Below the pieces are notes generated by a model. It was not told the origin of the DNA and ran no database searches. It saw only the letters and a list, made by a program, of their open reading frames with translations. Positions 1 to 13,340 of a stretch of DNA of 64,000 nt are shown here, piece by piece. The DNA comes from Varroa destructor (Eukaryota > Arthropoda > Arachnida > Mesostigmata > Varroidae). The DNA lies in assembly GCF_002443255.2 (NCBI RefSeq), contig NW_019211457.1, forward strand, positions 51,500,617 to 51,564,616, given 5' to 3'. Both the position numbers and the translations under genes were made by a program. Within the stretch, counting starts at the first letter, position 1. Each line of letters opens with the position of its first letter.

Positions 1-3000
1 TAGAACGGGTAGCACTAGCTAACTGTGTAAACGTGGCACAATGAAGAGAAATAGGGGAATGACTCAAGGTTATCGGGCTGTTTGCGCCTTTACATTCTGC
101 CTCTCCAGAGGGTGGGTAAGAAGGGCCGTTCGAAGCGAACAACCTCACAGCTGCGCTACTCAGTCGTACAACTAGGCAGGCATTCAGCGTTCCACTTTTT
201 TTGCTTTCCCTTTACAACACCCCTTGCTCCCTATATCCATCCTACTGTTCTTCGTCTCGTTTTCAAGATTACATTCTATGCTTTACCTTTTTTCTTTTTC
301 AAGTTGCGTTTTCCTTTAGCGGCTGTTTTGGCCCAGCTCATATAGAATGCGCAAGACGGCCACTCTGCAGATACACAACTTCTGTTTTATGTAGATGAAC
401 CAATCGGTACCTTCGGGCCTAGTCGATAGCGACGCAATGGGAAGTCACCACCCGCACTCAGTAGCAAGGGGCCTCACGGTGAAAAAACGTCTTAGTTACG
501 TACTATCGATTATCAATGTAGAATGTCATTCAAACAGCAAACCTTTAAGGGGTCCGCATGTCGCTATTGCCTTACGCCGTCCCAGTCAAGCCCAGGCTGA
601 CTACTGACCACATCTGACCGGGTCACATCATGGCGTGCAGCGATCAGGCGAATCTTTTTGCTTAATTGTTATTACTCAATTTCGACGAATCGCTTCCCTT
701 TTGTTGAAGCCAAATGATACTAATGCGACCTATCAGCGAAAAAATAGATTGATGCAAGGCATTTAGTGGTCCTAGATTATAGACGAATCTAGCTAGGTAT
801 GAGATACACAAACACCCGCAGACACAACTAATGTTTCGGCAAATTTTCAATTATTTAAAAGCTCGTACAAACGAGCAATCGGGAGTTTTAAATATCATAT
901 GCACGATGCAGCTATGTGCATACAGGGCAGGTGGGTAGGAAAGTTGAGACTGAAAGCTTACGCGATCGTCTCAGTGAGGTCGGGTGATTATTTCAGAACT
1001 TTAAAATGCAAATTCCTCAGTGCCGGAACGATAATGAAAAATACGCGGGGATCATACACTGTTTTCGGGTGTAGCAGTGTTGCCTATGAAGTTCGGCATG
1101 CGTATCTGGGGGTATAGGTTATATGATTATCGTTCCATAACTCGAGCGCGATTTGTGAAATTAATAACATCGGTACGTACACAATGAAGCCATGGAAATA
1201 CTGTCAACAGGTCGGTTCCGGTGCTTGGCATTCAACCGATGCTGCTAATAAATCTACAGTCTTCAGAATTGTATATTCTATACTTAGAAATAAAGTTTCA
1301 TCGATTGACATTGATAAATTTATCGCTATTTATGCAGAAGCTGTCCACAATAGCAGTTAACCTGTCTTGACGTTTTTAAAACTCAGGCAGTACCTAAAAG
1401 GTTTTTTTTTACACTCAATGGAACTCTGTACCAATTACCTTCTAAAGTAAAAATTGTGTTTATAATAAGAAGAATAGACAATGTGCCGCGTCAATCGGCG
1501 TTGTTACAATAAACCAGACAGTAGAATAAGGTATTGGCGGCGAAGTCTTTACTACGTAATACATATCCAGCTTACATCAGGCGAGTTGAACAAACAGGAG
1601 ATACAGCAGAGACCCATATTCATCTACCCACCCCACGCACAACAGCAATCACGTAGTATCTTTTCCTATCTCTATTCCTCTCTTTACCTTAGGAAACGAG
1701 TATGTGTAGTACCTGACCCACTTCCAAGGTAATTAATTTTATTATTTCCACTATCACGTCTAGCAGCAACAGCACGTCCAGAGACGGCTGGATTAACCAG
1801 AGGAGATTTAGCAACGGGGTCTATAGAAACTTCGTGTTCGAGGACAAAACACGCAACTATAGCGATCTGCTCTGTGCTATTTCGTGAATAGCGAAGTCGA
1901 CAGCACCAGCAATGTGATTCTCCTGTCAACAACCCCTCAGTGGCAAAACACGGTTGGCCGACGGCTGCTACCACCCTCACTAGCGTTATTATAATTCTAC
2001 AACGACTAATGTCACCACTGCTAGTATTACAACACGTGGGGTCGTTATTCTACGGTGAGTTGCCGTAGGAAGCCGTATGGTAGCAGGTGCCAAACCCTCG
2101 AAGTAGAGTACCCCATTTGCTCGTTCGTTCTATAAATTTTATCATCGTTCCTTACCGTAGTCTGGCTGTCCGCCAGCTCTTGGCCAGCCGGCACGTTGGC
2201 GCTTTAACGCTGACCCGACCTATGGCGTTTCTGAACGGTTAGACAATATATAAGCAGTTAACGTTCAACAATACCCGTCAGTCCTGTCCATCTGACAACG
2301 GTCCAAACACCCTAGGACACCTCTACAAAAATATGAGGGTACAAGATTGTTACCTGTCCTTTATCGAATGAAACCTTACCACAATGTTTGCTATTACTTC
2401 ATACACACATATTCACTGTGCATATGACCCAAGTATCAATGGATTATTCCGTGATAAGTAAACAGTTAAACGTCCCACAATAAGGGGGCAATATTTCCCG
2501 TTGTATTCGTGATAACATGTCTATTCTTGGCCAATGTATGGCCGAGTATGACCAGTTGCACGACCAGCTTTTGCAGTCCACTCTCGCGCGTTCAAGTTAA
2601 AGGGCACATTGTCCTAATTTAATTCAATGCAACCTTTTTCACAAATGGCGCGTATATTCCTGTGATATTTTTCCAGCGTATCGCCTTTCTTCAATATTAC
2701 TTGATTGCTAAATTTCGTACCGTCATCAGAGGTCACGCCTTACAGAGCACTCATTACACGTGAACGCTTTTCCGTTCTCATCGAATCGGTCTGGTTTCTT
2801 CCTTGGCTGCTTCGTATACGTCGTGTTCCTCCTTCGGTAATTCAGTCATTGTCGAGCCTTCGTCTTTTTTTTTCTCTCTAATTTTCATTGCATACTTGCT
2901 GATGTGCCTCTTATTCCGTCATCTACTAATGCTACTTATCGCAGCAGTACCTTTTGCATTTATCTACTCAGTCCATCTGAGCAGCAGCAACATCAGCCCA

Positions 3001-6000
3001 ACCCGTGTAATGGATAGAAACGGCGCTGTATGCGAATGAGGCAGCAAAAGAGAAAGGAACGGCTTTTTGTTATTCCTCCATCTATAAGCTTTGAGGTTCG
3101 TTCCCTTGGGCTATGTGTCCCGTGTAGCCTCGTCAGAGGCCGCCGTGTGCGTGATCGACCATGGACCGTCGGCCATCGACGACCATCATCACGGACTGAC
3201 GTGTCGAATAGCTGAGGTCTTGGCGTTCGTTCGTTTAACCTCCCTTAATTCATTGCCCCTTTTTCCCTCTACTTGTCCTATTTTTTTCACTTAGTTATAA
3301 CGACGACAGGGAAACTAACCCTACATGCCCAATTGCTAGCCATGGGGTCAGTCTATCGTTGTGCTGGCGGGCGTACTTAGACCCTAAAGCAGCCTCACAC
3401 GCAATATTTCCCTGTCTTTCTATATTGTCTTAGCGAAATCCGGGTCAAAGGTCTGCCACAACAGAAACTAGGTCCGGACCTAGTAGAACCAGGCGGTCAG
3501 GCTATGTTAGATCCCAATTCAGAAGGGCCCTTATGTACAGCTAGCCACAGCGGACAGAAAGATAGCGACCGGAAGAGAGAATAGCGATTAGAGGGATAAA
3601 GAACTTTCGTGTGATGGTCGCTATTGCATTGAGCCAAACAGCTGTGAAGACCGGTGCCAATGGTTTTCTGTCTTCCGTCGGTTGCAGCGGGCCCCGCTGC
3701 CGCAGGATGGTAAGCACAACATGGGTAGCCTGTAGCTTTGGCAGCATGGGGCCCTCTGATCCGACAGTTGTAGTAGCAGAAGCGGTAACTACGAACTTTG
3801 CTGGCTGAGCTACGAAGATGGAACGAAGAAAAAAGGAAAGACGACGACGACGAAAAAGATGAAAAACGATATCAGATGATATGGATGCAAAGAATTCGTG
3901 AGTTGCAGATAACTAATGTAATAGCGGGCCTGCCCCTAGCCATCATCAAGACGCGGTTGGTGGATGGGATAGCAACGCCATTATGGTGTAGTGTGTCTTC
4001 CCGAGAGAATACACATATTAAGTAATTAAACTCGTCTGCGCTTCACCTAACCGCTTCTTCCGTCGCAGCAAATATCCTAGACTCCCTGTTCTCTGAGCGC
4101 ACTCTATGTCTGTGTCGCAATAATTTTTCGTTCTGTTTATGCAGGCAGTATCAGCAGGCGTACCCTATGAGCGAAAATTCGAGGTCCCGTGCTTCGTAAA
4201 ATGCTTGTTTCGCAACTAAAAAATCACAAACCCGATGCCATTATGTTTCCTGAAATGTAAAAGCCGGTATTTTAGGTAACTGCTGCCGTTACAGAGGTCT
4301 AGCAGGGGCCCGAGTTCCCGTAGCAAGTTTCAGGCCAGCAAGTTTTTAAACCCGACTGTGCCTCAGCCCCACCGTTGGTTGCTGCCTGCGATCAGCTGTG
4401 TCCATCTTCCATGGCGTAGGTGCGCTTGGCGTAACCCGGTCAGATAGAGTCACTCGAATAGGAGCATGCGCGCGCTAGGGAAACAAGACAGTTGATGACC
4501 ACAAGGAATCAGCGAGCACAAGATGTTGACAAGCTTCTGTTACCTGCATATACCCTAGGCTTGGTACAAGGATACATCACCCATATACACACCCGCCTAT
4601 ACACATATAGAGTGAGACGTAGACGTACTTTGACAAAATTCAGAGGTTTCCAGTCATGCAGATTAAGTCCACCTGTATATCCACTTTGTATAACATATCC
4701 TTCCTTTTTTTCCTTACGCGATGCTGCACGCTGCTGAGACTAAAGAGCAAAATTGTCTGTTATGCTACACTGCCTTAGTCAATTTATTAAGCAGGCCTGA
4801 CCATAAATGACGTGCACATATTCATAGACACAGATCCATCCGAAATTTAAATTTATTTTCATCTCAAGCCCCTTTTATTTAATTTTCTATGAACTGAACG
4901 AAAGATCTGCCACAGATCACCAAAGGGGTTGCTACGAAAATAGACCATTACGGACAGCACTCAGATACAGCCTTGGCTTTCGTTTCAAATTCAAGCTTCT
5001 ACAAGCGCGTACACGTAAATACGTTGCGTAAACCTTGTTTCTAAGACTTTGAGAATGGCAACACGTGTAACATATTGATAGGTATTAGCACAAGGTAAAA
5101 CGCTCCATAACATTGACGCGTTCAAAACAAGGCCGAACTACCGTGAACGTTTACTAATGCTCACATAGATCATTAGACTCAATTATTTCATATTTCATTA
5201 GAGTAAAGACCCTGGAGCAATACTCCAACTATAACACCTTTGTGCCCTTGTTATCATGCCTACAGATAGCCACGCCAAAAAAAAGTTTCGCTCCATTGCC
5301 AGTGTAACGTACAGGCGCCATTACATTTGACTGGACGATGTACAACCTATTAAACATTCAATGTGTATAGCCGCACCCACTTTTAATGCATGTACGCTGT
5401 TGAACCGTTACGCGGTTAGCGAGGCTGGGTAAACACTGCACGAACGCTGCCTGATGACACAGTATTACTAATGACTCGCGATGAGTCGCTCGTTACGCGC
5501 GGCTCTCCTCGGGCAATCCCGCTAGAGGCGGACGGCGCAGAGATTCCAGACTAGCAAGACCGGTAAGAACGACCATCACGAGCTCCATTGACAGATTGCA
5601 TCATGCACTTGTTCCGTGCACGCCGTGCGCCGCTTGAAAACCGTAACCATGCAAAGGTGTGATAATTGATGCACGCCTATTTTAGTAATTGCTTCTGAAG
5701 TTCAACTTGTATGTTTGGAATGTACTGTATGGAAATAGGATATCGATGGAGCTAACTGTACGACTCGATTAAAAACGCCTTCAACAAAATAACTTAAGTT
5801 TTAGGTTCGATTCAACGTTTATCCAACCCTGTCCTTAATACTATATAATCAAGTAAAACTTAACTGGCTTAGCATACTGGACTTAGCAGTAATTCCAACA
5901 GCTGAGTTCCACTCTTAATTTCAAGCATGTAAACTTAGTTTAAGCTTTATTAGTTAGCGCCATGAGTTACGTATGTGGGTATTTCAAGTAACTGTTCGGT

Positions 6001-9000
6001 AGAATAGGATTGCGGTAGTAATTTTCGGGATTGTACAAACGGTTCCTCAGTATGGGCTTTGTTTTTCGAAGCTGTTGACGACTGTGTTACCCGTTTTGCA
6101 CGTACCCGAACCGCGTATATCATACCTACAGAGAGCTATAACGAAAAATCTCGACCGAAAACTTAGCTTTCTACCATATTTTGCTTGGGAAATGCGCCAA
6201 ACAGATGCAAATTTATATACGCTGCTGTAGCTGCTTTTTCTGCTGCTGGCTCTCCATTGAGTTGTTCATTAGCCGAGGCTATAGGGGTTGAATTGGAGTC
6301 AGCTTGATGAGTTCAGAGACTATCCTAGTGAAAAGGGCAACTGAGAGGCAGCTGGGGTGAGGACATAAGCATTTGCGTACTAATAGGGGCAAGTTCAATC
6401 ACGGTCAAGTCGCGCTCGCTTCGTCGTTCTGTCGAAGTGTCCAAGTGTGGCATAGCTCGCCCACACGAAAGATCTCATTAGCTCAGTCTCTATTTCATCG
6501 ACTGCGCGTTTCCTCTCGAAATACTTTACTCGATTTGGAATGTAGGGGGTTTTCCCTCTCCAGCGATGTCGGAGACCTCTCATAAAACAAGGCGAGCCGT
6601 GACCGATGTGTAATTTCAGCTCTTGAGCAAAGTGTAACGGATTACTGGACGGCCCTCCGCCTTCGGAGCCGTATACAATAGTTAACTAGTGAATCCCCAA
6701 GCCTGAATGCAGCCAAACTGTCAAACTTATTACGTTTATAGGTCCCATTTTAAGCCTCACAGTTGATTTCGATACTTTTTATGTATTTCCATAGGTGAAG
6801 GTGGGCGTCGATATTTCCCCACGAAACTAAGTACAGAATGCTCCATCATTCGAAAAAATAGGCAAACCCAAAAATAAATCACCTAGGTTCGGTTAGGTGA
6901 CACCCTGCTAACCTATCCAGGTGCTATCAATATTCAATGAGCGTACAATTAATATCCATCAATCTTCTATCTATTTCTTGTAACGGTCAAGATTGTCACA
7001 ACATTGGAGACGTGATAAGACAGAAAATTAGTTTTGATGGTGAATCAGTACGATCATCAAATGATCCTCTAGCCAATATGCCCCTCTCTAAATCATTAGC
7101 ATGCCAAAGTTTGATACAATTATTGCATATATATTATTCGAGAAATATGTAAGATACCGATAAAACGAACTAAGTAAGGCAAAGCAAACCCTCCTCGTAC
7201 TTTTAACGATATCGACCAGGTACATAATAAAAATAAAACTAATTGTTTTCATTTTGTTGCTTTCCAGCGGCGCTTTCGTTGTTTCACTAGTCAAACTTTA
7301 TCTTTACCTTAGCTGGCGTACAAACGCTAGTTAACAACACTTTGTAACGAGTTGTATAGCAGCTAATCTCTAAGAGAGTGTTGTGCAGGAGTCCTGGATC
7401 TCTACATATCCGTTTCCTGATCGTGCGTTCGCAGCCATCTGCTTTGTCTACTCAGTATTACGCGCAAGTAATGGCCCCGAGCCGATCAGTGAACAAAGCA
7501 ATAGATCGATATTGAAATGTTGTCGAAAAGAGACACCAACAGACGCCATCTTCTGTTGGTTGATAGTTGACTTGCCTTTGAGTTACTAGAACGATGCTGA
7601 AGTAGAGTTTTAGGTCGACGTCGGGACATATCCATAAGGACAGAGGATAATTTACGTGTTTGGCTTGTCACTCCTGTAATCGATTCAGCATAGTCTGCAG
7701 CGCGTGATCATCTACGGGGGTGTATGCGGGTGTATGGTCAAGCGTTCACACAGCGTATCAATTTTCAGAAAATCAAAACCCTTTACGCCAAACCTATTAG
7801 GGTCGTGTGATCTCTTCTTCTTCTAAGACGAGCTATAAAATAGTTCGGTCAGTCGATCTAGAACAAGTACCGTTAGATAGCTGCTGCTCGTTCAACAAAC
7901 GCTTAGTAAGCCATGATAACGTTCTTAGAAAACAGCGATAATTAAATACGATGACTGAGAATAGCCTGCGTATCTATCTATATTTACTTTTTTTCTGTAT
8001 GCGTGTATCGTAATTTAATCCAAATGAGTAATACTCAACGGTGGTCTGTGCCCAGCGGATAAACACTTATTTGTTCAACGAAAAGAACTGCCCAGTCAGA
8101 AGACCAGGACGTCAGGGAAAGCTACAATCTCGAGACCGCTTAGCTAACAGTGTCCTGTAGATATGCCTGCTGAAAGTGGCCGCTACCAAAATTAGCTATT
8201 ATAGATTCCCTCACATCGATTGGTAGACAAGCGGCCTTATTGGAGCTAGCAAGCTAGACCGACTCGAACAGAAGCTGCTTTAGGCCAACAGGCAAAGCGG
8301 CTGCTTCGTCGAACAAAGCTAGGTGACGAAACTAACTAAAGTTAACATTAGTAGCGAGGAAAAGGGTCTGGCTTGAGCTCGGTCTTCTCAAATAAAACGT
8401 TTGTTTTCTTAGCTGTTGCACTTGTGTCACAAACTGGCATCAGTACATGTACTTATTCAATTAGGGCTCTATTATGAGGTCTGGTATCTGCCTTGAAAGG
8501 AGTGGAACAAGACCGAAGCAAAAAGCTTTTTCCGATACCGTGTCCATCCTACCGACTCTTCCGAAGCACGTTTAGGGCGATCGTGATAAAACGGATAAGT
8601 AAACATTGCGTTATTTTATGCTGCGATCTTACTCCTCATCTGCGAACAAACATGAAAGGCAAACCGTGCGGCATGAGCTTCCATCAACGTCAGTAACTAG
8701 TTGCCTCTATCCTGGAAAAAAGTCTCGAACCATAGTGAGAAGGCGGCCTGATGTCCTGAAGTTCTGTTTACGCCCTTGCACATATACATATTGTATAGTC
8801 TACCTGCTATGCGTGTATATGTTACATATCGTTAGGAATTCTCTCGAAATACGAGGTCAGATCTACATTCCGCTTCTCGCTATGGGATAAAATTAGACTG
8901 TTATATGACAGATAAGTTCTAACAATCTATTTTGACTTCAGCGAAAATTAGTATGCCACAACATCAGCAGGTTTTTCTTTTAATTCAAAGTGAATAGTTA

Positions 9001-10472
9001 TTGACACGGTACACTTAAGGCGAACGCCATTGCGCTCATTGCCCACCGGTACCTTCTCGAATTGACCATTTCTGGGGATAAACAGCTACAGGCCGGATTC
9101 TGCTCTCCTTTTGAAATGCCCTCAATTTACGCTCATCAAAAACAATAACTGCTTTAGCTGACAGCGCGGAGCAGACAAGTGTGTTTGTGGGTTATCACCT
9201 GTATTGACCGCCGTCCGCTGCTACCGGAAGCACCGCGGAAACCCCAAAGTAAATACCCTAGACTTTCTTGGGAGACCAAAAACAATTTACCTCTCATTTA
9301 CCGTAGAATAACATCGACAGTGCCTTTTAAACGAGCGGAAGCTTGAATGTAACCTAAGGAATCAGAACAGTCAATGCCTAGCATTTTTTATTCTCTGTAA
9401 GAAGTAATGGATGACTCTAGTTATGGTTCAGCTACGACTAATGGCGGATGGCGCTGTCTACAGACAATCCAGTAGATTGTCGTTGCGTCCAGCCAATTTA
9501 AAGGTATATTAAGGTATAAGCGTTAAATTGTACCTAAGTAATGTATTTAAGTAAACGTAAGTTATATTGTAATATGGCTGTATGTGCTACTTGTATCGCT
9601 ATTTTGATATCTATCGCTATCGTTCCGCACTGTCGTGAGTTAGTGGTCGGTTCTAGAGGCGAGCATCTAAAATTCAGCGGTTTCGACTGCGACGACAAAC
9701 CTCGGTCGTTCTTCAAACTATCTTGCTTACGTGTATGTGTGTGTGTTACATATACGAGATGTCCCTGGTGGTTTCTTGACTCGCTATATACTCGCTATAC
9801 CTATCTAGTCATTCCACCTGCCTCACGGGCCACCTCCCCTCTCATGTTCTTTTTTGCATTAGTAGGGAGTCTGTCGATTTTGCACGTCAACGATCGAAAT
9901 GGGGCGCATGGTTTACTGTAGCACACAGTGGGCGAAGAGGAAACACAGTCCAGGGCTGACTGAGAACGACGGAGAATCAGAAACGAGGTAAAATAGGTAT
10001 CAAAGTATACATAATGTTAGTGCGTATGTCTGTGCACGACTCCTATATGGCCATTGCGAAACGTTGTTATATAGGAAGAACCCTTCTACTGATTGGTTAA
10101 GTTTTCAGATGTATTCGCTGCTTCTACTATAGGTTCTATGCAACATTGTCTTGTTCGACAATGTATTGCAGAGCAAGAACACACGAAAAGTAGATTTATC
10201 TGGAGGATTTGGTGAAGTGGAGTTTGCTAGGAATGGTGGACGAATCTTACGGCAGGAGAAAAAGGAAGAGGCGAGGAGACATTAAACCCAAGAAGAGGAA
10301 AGCGACAGATGCAGAGGGATGAAGGCACAGGCAGCATCCGGGTTCGGCTTGTAAAACTTGTACCACAACGGGCATGCAAATGAAATAAATAAGACAGTTT
10401 TTGCACCTCGTCCGCTCCTTTCTATTATACATAGCCACCTTTCTATGGGGCCTAGCTAATAAGTGAACGTAC
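1..10472 (-). other. Probable first intron of the GABA-B receptor gene
   Basis: This 10.4-kb AT-rich stretch lies just 3' of the splice donor that closes the GABA-B first coding exon. I looked for the next conserved exon of the ligand-binding lobe on the minus strand and did not find one, so I read the whole stretch as intron. Open frames of 60-130 codons occur on both strands, but none carries a recognisable domain. Local features are a GAC-rich run near 3840-3860 and an exon-like 75-bp minus-strand segment at 2156-2230 with decent splice borders. That segment does not fit the phase of the GABA-B donor. Confidence 0.5.
9541..9921 (+). CDS. Unrecognised ORF with signal-peptide-like start
   Basis: The frame is open for 126 codons from a real ATG. 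A second in-frame ATG at 9574 starts MAVCATCIAILISIAIVPHC, a hydrophobic stretch that would pass as a signal peptide. Directly after it is a good donor-like site (GTGAGT following CACTGTC), so the true coding part may be only that first exon. The rest of the frame is Cys-rich and then hydrophobic, with no family that I recognise. It lies antisense to the GABA-B gene inside its presumed first intron. It could equally be a chance frame, and I found no second exon to join to it. Confidence 0.2.
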   Translation: MYLSKRKLYCNMAVCATCIAILISIAIVPHCRELVVGSRGEHLKFSGFDCDDKPRSFFKLSCLRVCVCVTYTRCPWWFLDSLYTRYTYLVIPPASRATSPLMFFFALVGSLSILHVNDRNGAHGLL

Positions 10473-11012
10473 CTGTGTGTCATTCCATTGGATAGCAAGC
10501 GTATATCCTGGCAGAAACTGCGTGGCGTTATTGAGGTGTTCAAGGGCGAGATTGACTGCAGGAACTACCCCGCGACCGATAGCGCCTTCACTAAGATTGT
10601 ACGTCGTTGGAAAAAATCCTGCGATATGAAGATCTACGCCTTGAGCACACGACACACATAGAGATATCGGTAACAAGAAAGATAACAGTTGAACAAAAAG
10701 TTGAGCGTAGGTTGTCCATGGACGACGAGAAAAGCCAGGTTGAGAGCTAGTTGACCACTGTAGCTTCGTCGTCACGTTTACTACTGACGCTGTTGTTGCT
10801 ACTAATCGGGCCACTATTAGGTTGACGTCTGCTGCCGAATCGCGGCTCGGGCTGACCCTCAAATGACTGGCCAAGCCACCGTATGCAGGACCCGTGATAG
10901 GACTACATCGGCAACAACGGGTACGGCTACGATTTCGGCAACGCAGCTGCTCCGCAACGTCCGGGGGCTTGTGTTTCGAGGGGGGCCACCCCAGGTCCCA
11001 CAGCAGGGACAT
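10473..11012 (-). CDS. GABA-B receptor, first coding exon (partial gene)
   Basis: This exon encodes the N-terminus of a metabotropic GABA receptor, a class C GPCR that binds GABA in a Venus-flytrap domain and signals through Gi/o. From the only in-frame ATG (11012) it gives 180 residues. A hydrophobic segment at residues 104-122 ends in SCAQG and looks like the signal peptide. It is followed by the start of the ligand-binding lobe: DLHIAGFFP (127-135), GRGVVPAVNLALEHLN (147-162) and GYTLAIQWNDTQ (169-180). These are hallmarks of arthropod GABA-B subunits, closest in feel to subunit 2. The exon closes on CAG/GTACGT in phase 0. The roughly 100 Arg/Cys-rich residues before the signal peptide are odd, so the true start may lie in an upstream exon. 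An acceptor-like TTCTTCTGCAG ends at 11276. The later exons lie outside the window or are unidentified. Confidence 0.85.
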
Positions 11013-12060
11013 ACTCGGTGGCCTCTCGCTGGTGGCCTCAGCTTTGCAAGCAGGCCCGCCGTCGTCGGTGTCGTCGTCGTCGTGTTAATCACGCTACAAC
11101 TCACTCTCACAACAAATCACATTTTAACATTGGCCTCTTCTTGGCGATCCTTCTGCCGCGGAAACTGCCCCCGCAGCCGCAGTTACTGTTATTACTTCTG
11201 AGGTAGGAAGTTGTACTAACGATGCAGTAGCAACAGTGGTAGCACGCCTGTTTCGAATTGTAGTCTTGCCCGCCACTGCAGAAGAACATACGCGCGAGCA
11301 TGATGATGGGGCATGGCATGTTCTTTTTCCCGCTGGCTGAAACGAATGGAGACCTGGGGGGTAGCTGCTTTTTTTTGCTACAGCCGTCGTCACTGCAGCA
11401 CCCGAATGAAGAAAACTTCAACTTCTAGCCACGCTGAAAGCTGAACATTCAAAGATAGTTGTTGCAGCTGCAAATAGAACGAAGTCGTTGTCGGCATTGG
11501 CCTCACAGACGTCATCGTCAACATCGGCGTTGACCTCATGACGCGCAATGAACACATGGATGATGATCTGATGGTGAAGAAAGTAATCGAAGTTGCGTTA
11601 CAGCTTTATTTGTTTTGTACGGCGGCAATCGTAAGGCAAATAAGCACAACCTCGACGCTGCTAATTGCGCCAAAGTACGGCCTTGCATGACTTCATAGAA
11701 GGGGCCAGCAACAGCACATGCGTTTGTGGCACGATTTGTTATGTTGCCGAAGTTATTGCCGTTGGATATTTTTTTTACAGAACGCAATTTCGTAACTATA
11801 ACTGTTGCTCGTCGAGACCAACGATGGTTGTACTTCGCAGCTGAGCGTCAACAGTTTTTGCGACATGCGGACGCAATATGCTTAGAAGTTGTTGTAACTG
11901 TTGTTAATGAAGTTGTCTTTCGTCTAACCGTTTTCGTCGATCCAAACAACGAGGATTTGCCGGACGCGTTTTTGCGTCGTCTAGACATAAGCTGGCAACA
12001 GTTACACAACAGCTTTGTTTATCTTGCGTTCGCTATGGACAACCTGTGACGACATATCAG
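11013..12060 (-). other. Trinucleotide-rich leader of the GABA-B gene
   Basis: This stretch is full of imperfect GTC, GTT, GCA and GAA triplet runs on the plus strand, such as the GTCGTC cluster at about 11058-11085 and GTTGTTGCAGC near 11460. Such runs keep many frames open on both strands without making them genes. A plausible minus-strand acceptor precedes 11275, so the GABA-B first coding exon could begin there, giving a 5' untranslated part of roughly 260 bases before the ATG at 11012. Confidence 0.35.
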
Positions 12061-12479
12061 CAAAGATTTTTTTTCCTATACAATACAAACATTTAAATTT
12101 GGAAGTACACTATAACCGCTAATTTGTAAACGAGAGCACATACGCACGCCCTGTCACAGCTACGGTGTCCAGTCAGGTTATTTCTACTAAGCAGAACATT
12201 CGACTCGGTTAAATAAAGTCACGAGGCAAACCAAAGCAGCAGCACCACCATAGAGCTGCAATCGGTAATTGCTATGTGAATTGTGGCTCAGGAAGAAGAA
12301 GGCGACAACGAAGACAAAGTAATGGACGTATGCATAAGAATAATACAATTACAGAAGATAGAAGAAATAGCAACCATAATTTCTGCTGTGGTTGTTGTTA
12401 TTGGTGCGGCAGAAGGTTGCAGTCGGAATCAGTTAGTCTATCCCAATCTACTAGCGATTCCACTCTTATAGAAACTCAA

Positions 12480-13340
12480 CGTGGAGACGGCACTGAACGG
12501 CGAAATAGCGGCAGTGTGTGTGTGTAGGTTCGACCGGGACCGATGTACAGACAGCCGGAGCCCGCGAGCTCATCACTCGTTACACGTCGGAGCACCGCAC
12601 CGCTCCGAGTTACGCGCGGACTGGCCGACTCACCATGGGGCACTCCGCGCTGCGTCCCGTCGCGCCCTCTGGCAGATCCTAACATAAACAGAGGGCCGTG
12701 GACCCTTGCCCGTGGACTCGTTGGGCGCCAGTCCAAAGGCCGATTACCAAGCGACCTAGAGCGCCTGCTCGTCCGCTGCAGCCGCTAGCTTTCGCCTTAG
12801 CTTTGCCTTCAAGCCTAGCAGCAGCAGTAGCAGCCAGACCGCGCTCCGTGCTAACTGGCACTAGCTGTAGAACCGCGCAAGCCAGCCAGCACTGAAGGCA
12901 GAACAGCCTCGCTTGTCTGTAGCAGCAGCAGCAGCATACCAAAGGTTCGGAGAGGGTTGGAAGGAAAGGCAGGCAAAATACTGCCACGGGAACGAGCCGG
13001 GCAGAAACAGAATGTCATTGTCTATGAACGCGCGGCGCAGCCAGCCGCCTGCCAAGAACTGAGCTGCGAACGAAGCGATGTGAACAGAACGAATGGGGTG
13101 GGGTCGACACGAGAGGAATTTTTGGAAAGGCGGTTAAGGGTTGGGACGAGGGGGACGGCCAAGAGATGCGCTGCAGACGTCAACGAAACGAGAGTCTGGA
13201 CTCAGCGCTCATAGTACCGGAGTCCCACGGAGAGCGCCTGAGGGGCGACTATCGCAGCTAATACGGCCGATACCCCAATGGCGATCAGCTACAATATCGA
13301 CACAACGCCCACACGACAGAAGTACACTCAGCCGGCTTCT
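12480..13340 (-). promoter_or_regulatory. GC-rich, CpG-rich island; probable promoter/5' exon of the GABA-B gene
   Basis: Base composition rises sharply here compared with the AT-rich sequence on both sides, with many CG dinucleotides and GC-rich runs. Its position, 1.5-2.3 kb upstream of the GABA-B coding exon and just beyond the presumed end of the MAM gene, suits a promoter or non-coding first exon. A minus-strand donor-like site (TTCGAAG/GTAAGC) lies at about 13539. No convincing TATA box was seen, and the ORFs here look like by-products of composition. Confidence 0.4.

Noticed and set aside
10863..11421. Several overlapping ORFs on both strands.
   Set aside because: They are shadows of the GABA-B exon and of the GTC/GCA triplet runs.
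11726..12049. 107-codon plus-strand frame.
   Set aside because: It lies in triplet-repeat-like DNA of the GABA-B leader, and no domain is seen.
12476..12987. Several ORFs on both strands.
   Set aside because: They are products of high GC content in the promoter-like island and lack coding motifs.
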